Origin: Luminiphilus sp.
GTDB taxonomy: Bacteria; Pseudomonadota; Gammaproteobacteria; Pseudomonadales; Halieaceae
DNA: 5,871 nucleotides
Assembly: GCA_024638905.1 (NCBI GenBank)
Contig: JAHEJH010000126.1
Coordinates: 1-5,871 of the forward strand
Direction of reading: 5' to 3'
The notes under the pieces were generated by a model. That model ran no database searches. It saw only the letters and a program-made list of their open reading frames with translations, and was not told where the DNA came from. Positions 1 through 5,870 of the stretch are shown piece by piece (position 1 is the stretch's first letter; each line of letters begins with the position of its first letter). The position numbers and the translations under genes were made by a program.

Positions 1-519
1 CCGGTCACTCCAGTAATCGTAATGCGCAATGCGGCGCAAACTGGCCTCGATACCGCCAGCGATGATGGGTACATCGCGATAGGCTTCCTTCAATCTCTGG
101 CTGTAGACGGTGACGGCCCGATCGGGGCGTTTTCCCGAAATGTTGCCCGGGGTGTAGGCATCGTCATTGCGGCGTTTCCGGTCCGCTGTGTAGTGATTGA
201 TCATGGAGTCCATGTTTCCCGCGGTGACGCCGAAAAACAGGTTGGGGCGGCCGAGTGCGGTGAAGGGTTCAGCGGATTGCCAATTGGGCTGCGCGAGCAT
301 GCCCACCCTGAATCCCTGTGCCTCAAGCACCCGTCCGATGACTGCCATGCCGAAGCTAGGGTGATCAACGTAGCCGTCTCCGGAGACGATAATGATGTCG
401 CAGCTGTCCCACCCCAATTGCTCCATCTCGATTCGCGACATGGGCAGCCAGGGTGCTGGGCCAAGACATTCTGCCCAGTACTTGCGGTAGCCATAAAGTG
501 ATGTGGGTTGGTCAGGCAT
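1..519 (-). CDS. ygiQ: YgiQ family radical SAM protein, N-terminal part (runs off the left edge)
   Basis: This is the first 173 codons of a YgiQ-type (UPF0313) protein; the family is about 700-750 residues long, so most of the gene lies beyond base 1. The reading frame is open throughout. Typical YgiQ N-terminal stretches are visible: YWAECLGPAPWLPMSR (about residues 14-29), QLGWDSCDI (34-42), GYVDHPSFGMAVIGR (49-63), NLFFGVTAGNMDSMINHYTA (94-113), GKRPDRA and GGIEASLRRIAHYDYW near the edge. In the family this region precedes the radical SAM domain; the CxxxCxxC cluster motif is expected downstream and is not in view. The biochemical role of YgiQ is not established. The ATG (519-517) overlaps the last 8 bp of the upstream channel gene (ATGCCTGA), with no clear Shine-Dalgarno sequence, so termination-reinitiation is likely. 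An in-frame GTG at 537-535 is a less likely start. Identity is secure; function is unknown. Confidence 0.95.
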   Translation of the reverse strand, partial: MPDQPTSLYGYRKYWAECLGPAPWLPMSRIEMEQLGWDSCDIIIVSGDGYVDHPSFGMAVIGRVLEAQGFRVGMLAQPNWQSAEPFTALGRPNLFFGVTAGNMDSMINHYTADRKRRNDDAYTPGNISGKRPDRAVTVYSQRLKEAYRDVPIIAGGIEASLRRIAHYDYWSDR

Positions 520-1414
520 CTCGCTGCGCTCGCTCACGAATGTCGCTGGGCACGTCGAGTTCCGCACCACAATGCTGGCAGAACACTGCCGCCACGGCAT
601 GCTCCTGCTTCGCGCAGACCGGGCAGTTCCAGGGCAGTGTCGGTTGCGCCGCCCGTTGCTCGTTGATGCGCTCCCAGAGCTTGCGCGTGATGATAGCGGT
701 GGGCACGGCGATGATGGAGTAGCCCACCAGCATGCCAAAGCTTGCCACGAACCGGCCGGCTGCGGTCTGAGGCACTAAATCACCGTAGCCGACGGTGGTA
801 ATGGTGACCACTGCCCAGTAGATACTCAGGGGGATGCTGGTGAACCCATGCGCCGGACCCTCGATGACATAAATGATGCAGGCAAAGACCACGACGACCA
901 GCATCACCATCACCAGAAAAACCAAAATCGATCTGGAGGTGCTGCGCAGGACCGCGAGAATGTCATTGAGCTCTGCAAACAGAGTCACCAGTCGGAAAAC
1001 CCGGAAAACCCTGAGCACTCGCAATAACCGGATGACCACCAGCGGCGCCGCTTCGGGAAATAGAAAAGCGATGTAGGTGGGCACAATCGCCAGCAGGTCA
1101 ACAATGCCCCAAAAGCTCAGGACATAGGCCGGTCGATTGTGCGTGCACCACATGCGCGTGACGTACTCGAGGGTAAATAGGCCGGTGAAGCAGAGTTCCG
1201 CATACCAGAAGCCGGCGCCAACTGCCGCGTCCAGTTCCGGCACTGAATCCAATATGACGACGCCAACGCTCAACAGAATTGCCGCAATCAACGTGATGTC
1301 AAAACGGCGTCCTGCAAGGGTCCCGGTGCCGAAAATGATAACCTCCAGCCGACGTTGCAGTGCGCTTTGCCCCGGCTCGGGGTGTTCATTCAGCGGGTTG
1401 GGGTGCCTGATCAC
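512..1414 (-). CDS. Voltage-gated potassium channel (ion transporter, Kv type) with C-terminal zinc ribbon
   Basis: This is a 300-residue inner-membrane K+ channel subunit expected to form tetramers. Hydrophobic segments fit S1 (about 38-55), S2 (70-90), S3 (97-118), S4 (124-146), S5 (162-185), pore helix (196-206) and S6 (222-243). S4 carries five arginines at every third position (R129, R132, R135, R138, R141), the pattern of a voltage sensor. The selectivity filter is TTVGYGD (206-212), the K+-selective signature. After S6 a short charged linker (KLWERINEQR) leads to a cytoplasmic tail with two CxxC pairs, C264/C267 and C279/C282, a compact zinc ribbon. No RCK/TrkA-N or cyclic-nucleotide domain is present. 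The start is GTG (1414-1412), preceded by GAGGAG with 5 nt spacing inside the end of tesA, and the genes overlap by GTGA. The downstream ygiQ start overlaps this gene's stop. The family call is firm; gating behaviour and the ligand of the tail are inferred. Confidence 0.95.
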   Translation of the reverse strand: MIRHPNPLNEHPEPGQSALQRRLEVIIFGTGTLAGRRFDITLIAAILLSVGVVILDSVPELDAAVGAGFWYAELCFTGLFTLEYVTRMWCTHNRPAYVLSFWGIVDLLAIVPTYIAFLFPEAAPLVVIRLLRVLRVFRVFRLVTLFAELNDILAVLRSTSRSILVFLVMVMLVVVVFACIIYVIEGPAHGFTSIPLSIYWAVVTITTVGYGDLVPQTAAGRFVASFGMLVGYSIIAVPTAIITRKLWERINEQRAAQPTLPWNCPVCAKQEHAVAAVFCQHCGAELDVPSDIRERAQRDA

Positions 1415-2052
1415 AGGAGCTCCTCAAGGCTTGACCACACCGCGTCAAGTATCAGCGGCTGCGCCGTCGCGGTGGGATGAATACCGTCGGCTTGCATGAG
1501 CTCGGGCTGCAGTGCGACTGAAGCTAGCGGAAAGTCAGCCAATGTGGCGCCGGTTTGTGCGGCGGCCTGCGCAAACGCGGCGCGAAAGGCATCGGTGTAG
1601 AACTTGCCAAGATTTGGGGGGATCTCCATCGGTAAGACCAGCGCCGCCGCCCCTGCGGCCTCACTGAGCTCGATCATGGTGATAAGGTTGTCTCTAAGTT
1701 GTCCCACCGGGTAGCCCCGCAACCCATCATTCCCCCCCAGTTCGATAATCACAATGCGGGGTTCATGGGTCTCGAGGAGTGCGGGCAGCCTGCGCAAGCC
1801 GCCTGCAGAGGTGTCCCCTGATATACTCGCGTTCACGGTGTGGTAGGGCCTGTCCTCGTTCTCCAATCGCGATTCCAGTAACGCCACCCAGCCCTGTTCC
1901 AGTGACAGTCCGTAGGCAGCGCTGATGCTGTCGCCGAGTACAAGGATGGGCCGGGTCGGTTGTGCAGCGACTGCGCTGGCAAGAACAAGCATCAGCAATC
2001 CGAGCAAAGCCGAGACTCGTAAGCGTTGTGCGAGGACACGCAGTATGATCAA
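1411..2052 (-). CDS. tesA: Periplasmic SGNH hydrolase: TesA-type acyl-CoA thioesterase I / lysophospholipase L1 / arylesterase
   Basis: This is a 213-residue secreted esterase of the GDSL/SGNH superfamily, close in length and sequence to E. coli TesA, which hydrolyses acyl thioesters, lysophospholipids and aryl esters. Residues 1-30 are a signal peptide: basic n-region (R5, R10, R12), hydrophobic core (about 15-29) and a cleavage site after AVAA. The four SGNH blocks are present: GDS with nucleophile Ser42 (40-42), SGDTS with oxyanion Gly79 (78-82), ELGGNDGLRG with Asn108 (104-113), and DGIHP with Asp189 and His192 (189-193). The start is TTG at 2052-2050: an in-frame stop lies three codons upstream (2061-2059), no ATG occurs before residue 21, and AGGAG lies 10 nt upstream, so TTG is the only start that preserves the signal peptide. 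It heads a leftward operon with the K+ channel and ygiQ, and its 5' end overlaps the divergent ybbA by 8 bp. The signal peptide predicts a periplasmic location. Confidence 0.96.
   Translation of the reverse strand: MIILRVLAQRLRVSALLGLLMLVLASAVAAQPTRPILVLGDSISAAYGLSLEQGWVALLESRLENEDRPYHTVNASISGDTSAGGLRRLPALLETHEPRIVIIELGGNDGLRGYPVGQLRDNLITMIELSEAAGAAALVLPMEIPPNLGKFYTDAFRAAFAQAAAQTGATLADFPLASVALQPELMQADGIHPTATAQPLILDAVWSSLEELL
1420..1425 (-). promoter_or_regulatory. Ribosome-binding site of the K+ channel gene, inside the end of tesA
   Basis: On the minus strand this reads GAGGAG, 5 nt before the channel GTG at 1414-1412. It forms codons for the Glu-Glu near the TesA C-terminus. The AGGAG is half of a perfect 10 bp palindrome, AGGAGCTCCT (1415-1424), directly abutting the start codon. 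Confidence 0.75.
2032..2036 (+). promoter_or_regulatory. Ribosome-binding site of ybbA, inside tesA
   Basis: GAGGA lies 8 nt before the ybbA ATG at 2045. It supports that start over the longer upstream frame and is embedded antisense in the signal-peptide region of tesA. Confidence 0.75.
2045..2052. other. Overlapping divergent start codons of tesA and ybbA
   Basis: The eight bases ATGATCAA hold the ybbA ATG on the plus strand and the tesA TTG on the minus strand (TTGATCAT). The middle is the palindrome TGATCA, which contains a GATC site. Because both genes begin here and point away from each other, no intergenic region exists: each gene's ribosome-binding site, and by inference its promoter, lies within the other's coding sequence. 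Confidence 0.85.
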
Positions 2053-2707
2053 AGTAAGTCAGCTCCTAAAAACGGTTCCCACCGCCGATGGTGATCTCAC
2101 CATATTGCACGGCGTTGACCTGGAGATTGCAGCGGGTACATCCGCCGCGATTGTCGGTGCTTCCGGTTCCGGTAAGTCTACCTTGCTGGGCTTGCTCGCG
2201 GGTATGGATGTGGCATCCGCAGGAGACGTGTGGCTCGACGGGGTGAACCTCAGCGCGTTGGACGAGGACGCGCGCGCGCGGCTCCGCGCTGCAAAAGTGG
2301 GTTTTGTCTTTCAAAACTTCCAATTACTTCCCGCGCTGACCGCAAAAGAGAACGTCATGCTGCCGCTGGAGCTGGCGGGCATTGATGAGGCCGGCAGCAT
2401 CGCTGAGCGCTTTCTGGGTGAGGTCGGACTGCAGGATAGGCTGGCGCATTACCCCACCACGCTATCGGGGGGTGAGCAGCAACGGGTCGCCATTGCGCGC
2501 GCTTTTGCAAGGGAGCCGGCGGTGCTGTTTGCCGATGAGCCGACTGGAAATCTCGATACGCGAACTGGCGAGCGCATTATCGATTTGTTGTTCGAGCTCA
2601 ATGCCCGCGCGAGCACCACTTTGGTACTCGTCACACATGATGAGCGCCTCGCCGAGCGGTGTGATCAACGTTTCTCGATGTCGGCAGGGGAGTTGTTCGG
2701 GCCGTGA
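2045..2707 (+). CDS. ybbA: ABC transporter ATP-binding protein YbbA (MacB/LolD-like)
   Basis: This is a 220-residue cytoplasmic ABC ATPase, the energy source for the permease encoded next. All nucleotide-binding motifs are intact: Walker A GASGSGKST (38-46), Q-loop Gln90 in GFVFQ, signature LSGGEQQR (140-147), Walker B LFADEP with D164 and catalytic E165, D-loop GNLD (168-171) and switch His198 in VTHDE. The protein is a single domain with no fused membrane segment, like LolD, FtsE and E. coli YbbA. The ATG at 2045 is preceded by GAGGA (2032-2036) with 8 nt spacing. The frame stays open upstream to a possible ATG at 1925, but that extension would run antisense through tesA and is not family-like. 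Its stop overlaps the ybbP start as GTGA, so the two are coupled. Divergence from tesA with ybbP downstream matches the E. coli arrangement. ATPase identity is certain; the YbbA name rests on context and similarity. Confidence 0.96.
   Translation: MIKVSQLLKTVPTADGDLTILHGVDLEIAAGTSAAIVGASGSGKSTLLGLLAGMDVASAGDVWLDGVNLSALDEDARARLRAAKVGFVFQNFQLLPALTAKENVMLPLELAGIDEAGSIAERFLGEVGLQDRLAHYPTTLSGGEQQRVAIARAFAREPAVLFADEPTGNLDTRTGERIIDLLFELNARASTTLVLVTHDERLAERCDQRFSMSAGELFGP
2063..2067 (-). promoter_or_regulatory. Ribosome-binding site of tesA, inside ybbA
   Basis: On the minus strand this reads AGGAG, 10 nt before the TTG at 2052-2050. It lies antisense to codons 7-8 of ybbA (CTC CTA). With the upstream in-frame stop at 2061-2059 it decides for the TTG start, though the spacing is slightly long. 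Confidence 0.65.
2686..2692 (+). promoter_or_regulatory. Possible ribosome-binding site of ybbP, inside the end of ybbA
   Basis: AGGGGAG lies 11 nt before the ybbP GTG at 2704. The spacing is longer than ideal. Together with the GTGA overlap it suggests that ybbP translation relies partly on ribosomes finishing ybbA. Confidence 0.45.
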
Positions 2708-5187
2708 AACAGGCGCTCACCTGGAGGTTACTCGCGCGAGAGTGGCGGAGCGGCGAGCTAGGCATCCTGCTCATGGCGCTGGTACTTGCCGTGTCGGTGG
2801 TGGTGGGCGTCAGCAGTTTCGTCACCCGATTACAGTCAGCGTTACTGTCTGAGAGTGCGCGGTTCCTCGCTGCAGATATGGTGGTTGTCAGTAGATCGCC
2901 AGTTCCAGAGGCTTGGATATCTGCAGCTCACGAGCAACAACTTCAACCCACCGAGGTGGTCGGTTTTCCCTCCATGGCGGTGGCCGATATCGATCACATG
3001 GCGCTGTCGTCAATCAAGGCGGTGTCATTGGGTTACCCGCTGCGGGGTGAATTGCTTTGGTCTTCGGAGCCCTACGGTGAGGTGCTTGCCACAGGGGCGA
3101 TTCCCGGGGCGGGCGAGGTTTGGCTGGCGCCGCGATTGTTTTCACTCCTTGACGTCGAACTGGGAGAATCGATCTTCGTCGGGGAGCAACCCTTACGGGT
3201 CAGCGGGGCGGTTCGGGGCGAACCCGATGCCACGACCGCTGTCTTCGGTTTTGGCCCCCGGCTATTGATGAATACTGCTGATATTCCTGCTACCGGTGTT
3301 ATCCAGCCGGGTAGTCGTGTCGAATATCGACTGCTGCTGCGTGGCACCCCCGAGGCGATCGCTTCGTTTACCGAGTGGGTCAAGCCTCAGTTAGGGCAGG
3401 GGCAGCGGTTGGACTCCGTGGAAGGCGCTCAGCCCAGTATTAGTGAGACTCTGGACAGGGCGCAGGGGTTTTTACTGCTGGCCGGTAGTCTGGCGGTCGT
3501 GCTCGCTGCTGCGGCGATCACGCTGGCCAGTCGGCGTTTTGGTGAGCGACATACGCAATACGTGGCCATACTGAAAAGTCTGGGCGCTCAGTCCCCGGAA
3601 ATCGCCAGCTTGTATGGCCGGAGTCTGTTCTGGATCGGGCTTTTTGGCACGCTCATCGGCTGTTTGCTGGGCTGGGTATTGCAGGAAGCTTTCATTCGGG
3701 TGTTGGGCAGCCTGCTGCCGGTTGAGCCCGGGGCCGCCGGTTTGAAGCCGATCCTGATAGGGGGTGTAACCGCGGCGGTGTGTTTGATGTTTTTCGCCTG
3801 GCCGCCATTGAGGCGTCTGGGGCAGGCTTCCCCGCTGAGAGTGCTCCGTGCCGACATGGGGATTGCCGAAGCGCAGCGTTCCAGTGACTTTCTTATGGGA
3901 AGCGTGGCAATCGTTGCGCTGATGTGGTGGTACAGCGGCAGCGCGCTGGTGACTGGCGCCGTCATCGCGGGGTTATGCGTGGTGATGGGCCTGGGTTACA
4001 TGGCAGCCAACGTTTTGCTTTCCGGCAGTCGGTCTGTGGGTGGATTCGCGGGCAGTCTGTGGCGCGTGGCATTGGCGGGATTGCAGCGGCGAGGTCGAGC
4101 CAACGCCCTGCAGATGGTGATTTTTGCCATGGCGATCATGCTGATGTTGCTGTTGTCGGTGGTGCGAACGTCGCTCATCGGTCAATGGCAAGCGCAGTTG
4201 CCGCCCGACGCCCCGAATCACTTTCTGATGAATCTGGCTCCCGAGGAGCGACCCGAACTGCAAACGTTTTTTGCCGACAACGAGATTCTGTCGGAGACGC
4301 TGTACCCGATGACCCGGGGCAGGGTGATCAGTGTCAACGACGCGGCGCTACCCCGATGGGAAGAACTCGAGGAGGACGGTGCGCCGCGGCAGCGGGAGGC
4401 CAACTTTACCTGGTCAGATGAGATCCCTACCGGCAACGCGTTAGTGGACGGAGAGTGGTGGACAGCGGATACCGATCAGCCCTGGGTTTCGCTTGAGGAG
4501 GAGTTTGCCAGTGACATCGGTGCCGCTGTGGGCGATCGGCTGTCGTTGCGGATCGGCGCAGACGCGCTCGAGGTGACGGTGCTGAACATTCGCGCTGTGG
4601 ATTGGCAGTCCATGCGCCCTAACTTCTTCACGGTGTTTCCGCGCAAGGTACTCGAGGCTTTTCCCGGCATGTATATGACTAGCTTTCGATTGCTACCCGA
4701 GCAGAAGTCGCTGCTCAATCAATTGGTGGGGGTTCTGCCCACGGTGACCGTTATCGAGCTCGATATCGTGATACGCGAAATGCGGGTGGTGATCGACCAG
4801 GTTGCCCGCGCGCTGGAGCTCGTGCTCGGGGTCATATTACTGGCGGGTGGTTTGGTATTGATCTCTGGTGTTCGCTCGAGCTTGGACGGCCGCTTACGTG
4901 AGAGCGCGTTACTGCGCGCTGTGGGCGCCCGCAAGGGCATGGTATTGGGGGCGCTCTGGGTGGAGTTTCTGGTGCTGGGTGGACTGGCCGGGGCGCTGGC
5001 CAGTGTGGGTGCGGAGGTAGCGGCCTGGGGTCTGCAGACACAGGTATTTGAGATGAGCTGGACCCCAACACCGCTGATGTGGGCCCTTGGGCCCACTCTG
5101 GGTGCGGTGATCGTGGGCGCGTTGGGCGTCTGGTCGTGCCGGCGGGTGGTGAACGTGCCGCCGGTGGTGATCCTCAGGGAAGTCTGA
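2704..5187 (+). CDS. ybbP: FtsX-like permease YbbP, membrane subunit of the YbbAP ABC transporter
   Basis: This is an 827-residue inner-membrane permease, slightly longer than E. coli YbbP (about 800). I read ten membrane segments: TM1 (about 18-40), a large periplasmic domain (41-250), TM2 (254-275), TM3 (308-328), TM4 (349-366), TM5-TM6 (395-411, 414-436), TM7 (470-488), a second periplasmic domain (491-700), then TM8 (703-723), TM9 (746-770) and TM10 (790-811). This is two FtsX-type units plus a central helix pair. LAREWRSGELG near the N-terminus and DWQSMRPNFFTVFP (633-646) are recognisably YbbP. The segments after TM2 (FGERHTQYVAILKSLGA) and TM8 (LRESALLRAVGA) are the cytoplasmic coupling regions expected to contact YbbA. 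The start is GTG at 2704, overlapping the ybbA stop (GTGA); AGGGGAG lies 11 nt upstream, a long spacing that fits translational coupling. In this superfamily, periplasmic domains move with ATP turnover and act on lipids or lipoproteins; the substrate here is not evident from sequence. Confidence 0.95.
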   Translation: MKQALTWRLLAREWRSGELGILLMALVLAVSVVVGVSSFVTRLQSALLSESARFLAADMVVVSRSPVPEAWISAAHEQQLQPTEVVGFPSMAVADIDHMALSSIKAVSLGYPLRGELLWSSEPYGEVLATGAIPGAGEVWLAPRLFSLLDVELGESIFVGEQPLRVSGAVRGEPDATTAVFGFGPRLLMNTADIPATGVIQPGSRVEYRLLLRGTPEAIASFTEWVKPQLGQGQRLDSVEGAQPSISETLDRAQGFLLLAGSLAVVLAAAAITLASRRFGERHTQYVAILKSLGAQSPEIASLYGRSLFWIGLFGTLIGCLLGWVLQEAFIRVLGSLLPVEPGAAGLKPILIGGVTAAVCLMFFAWPPLRRLGQASPLRVLRADMGIAEAQRSSDFLMGSVAIVALMWWYSGSALVTGAVIAGLCVVMGLGYMAANVLLSGSRSVGGFAGSLWRVALAGLQRRGRANALQMVIFAMAIMLMLLLSVVRTSLIGQWQAQLPPDAPNHFLMNLAPEERPELQTFFADNEILSETLYPMTRGRVISVNDAALPRWEELEEDGAPRQREANFTWSDEIPTGNALVDGEWWTADTDQPWVSLEEEFASDIGAAVGDRLSLRIGADALEVTVLNIRAVDWQSMRPNFFTVFPRKVLEAFPGMYMTSFRLLPEQKSLLNQLVGVLPTVTVIELDIVIREMRVVIDQVARALELVLGVILLAGGLVLISGVRSSLDGRLRESALLRAVGARKGMVLGALWVEFLVLGGLAGALASVGAEVAAWGLQTQVFEMSWTPTPLMWALGPTLGAVIVGALGVWSCRRVVNVPPVVILREV
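5079..5096. repeat. Perfect inverted repeat inside ybbP, 8 bp arms and 2 nt centre
   Basis: GTGGGCCC-TT-GGGCCCAC is an interrupted palindrome in the TM10 region of ybbP (codons of MWALGPTL), about 90 bp before the ybbP stop. As RNA it would fold as a stable G+C stem of 7 bp with a 4 nt loop on either strand. No run of U follows on either side, so it is not a canonical intrinsic terminator. It may be chance from Gly/Pro codons in G+C-rich DNA. Confidence 0.6.
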
Positions 5188-5195
5188 CTATCGCT

Positions 5196-5870
5196 TTACC
5201 CCAGTAGGTGCGCGACGGCATCCCGCTCTTCTGTCAGTTCCTGCGCGGTAGCGTCCATTTTTTCACGGCTAAATCCGGAGAGCTCGAGATCCTGCACGAT
5301 CTCCCAGTCGCCGCCGGCGCAGCGGCACGGGAACGAGTAAATGATTCCGGGTTCGATGCCGTAGGATCCGTCGGAAATCACTCCCATGGAGACCCAATCA
5401 TCGGCTGGCGTGCCCAGCGCCCAGCTGCGCATATGATCCACGGCGGCGTTGGCCGCTGAGGCGGCAGACGAAGCGCCCCGGGCTTCAATAATGGCGGCAC
5501 CCCGCTGTTGCACATTGGGGATAAAGGTCTGGCTGTACCAATCCATATCCAGACCGTTCATGGCTGACTCGCCCGAAACCAAAGCGTGATGCAGGTCGGG
5601 GTATTGGGTCGCGGAGTGATTACCCCAGATCGTCAGTTGGCGAATGTCATTCACGGTAGCCCCGGTTTTCTGGGCGAGCTGGGTTTTAGCCCGATTATGG
5701 TCGAGCCGTGTCATGGCGGTGAACTGCCGGGGGTCGATATCCGGCGCGTTGCGCTGGGTAATCAGTGCGTTGGTATTGGCGGGGTTGCCGACCACCAGCA
5801 CCTTGATGTCTCTGCTGGCGACGGCGTTAATCGCCTTGCCCTGCACGCCAAAAATGGCGGCGTTAGCCTC
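5196..5870 (-). CDS. mdh: Malate dehydrogenase, C-terminal part (5' end beyond the right edge)
   Basis: This is the last 224 residues of an NAD-dependent malate dehydrogenase (malate + NAD+ to oxaloacetate + NADH, TCA cycle, cytoplasmic) of the long-form family of about 325-330 residues. About 100 N-terminal residues, including the Rossmann GxxGxxG, lie outside the window, and the frame is open to the edge. Counting from the first complete codon, family landmarks are VQGKAIN (9-15), VLVVGNPANTN (24-34, cofactor/substrate loop), TRLDHNRA (54-61, with the substrate-binding Arg and the Asp that pairs with the catalytic His), WGNHSATQYPD (82-92, catalytic His85), and the C-terminal MGVISDGSYG, IIYSFP and FSREKMD segments. 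The C-terminal end (HLLG, TAA) looks normal. It is convergent with ybbP with 8 bp between stop codons and is functionally unrelated to the neighbours. An in-frame GTG at 5846-5844 is internal, since conserved residues continue upstream of it. Confidence 0.96.
   Translation of the reverse strand, partial: EANAAIFGVQGKAINAVASRDIKVLVVGNPANTNALITQRNAPDIDPRQFTAMTRLDHNRAKTQLAQKTGATVNDIRQLTIWGNHSATQYPDLHHALVSGESAMNGLDMDWYSQTFIPNVQQRGAAIIEARGASSAASAANAAVDHMRSWALGTPADDWVSMGVISDGSYGIEPGIIYSFPCRCAGGDWEIVQDLELSGFSREKMDATAQELTEERDAVAHLLG

Noticed and set aside
22..501. Plus-strand 159-codon open frame opposite ygiQ
   Set aside because: It is the shadow of a strongly conserved minus-strand gene, with no RBS or recognisable protein pattern.
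992..1030. Short tandem-like repeat (CGGAAAACC units) on the plus strand
   Set aside because: It is explained by the repeated Arg-Val-Phe codons of the S4 voltage sensor on the minus strand.
1925..2044. Upstream in-frame extension of ybbA to an ATG at 1925, adding 40 residues
   Set aside because: It runs antisense through the conserved tesA active-site region, has a non-family, Arg/Ser/Thr-rich composition, and the ATG at 2045 has a good GAGGA site and gives the usual YbbA N-terminus.
1950..2130. Sigma-70 promoters for tesA and ybbA inside the reciprocal coding sequences
   Set aside because: Promoters must exist near here or upstream, but no -35/-10 pair with good match and spacing was found on either strand by eye, so none is called.
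5079..5187. Intrinsic terminator for ybbP formed by the 5079-5096 palindrome
   Set aside because: No U-run follows the stem and it is inside the coding sequence, well before the stop codon.
5208..5459. Plus-strand open frame downstream of ybbP
   Set aside because: It lies wholly antisense to the conserved C-terminus of malate dehydrogenase and has no family resemblance.
5844..5846. GTG as the start of the malate dehydrogenase gene
   Set aside because: Conserved family residues continue upstream to the window edge and the N-terminal Rossmann motif must precede, so this is an internal Val of a gene cut by the edge.
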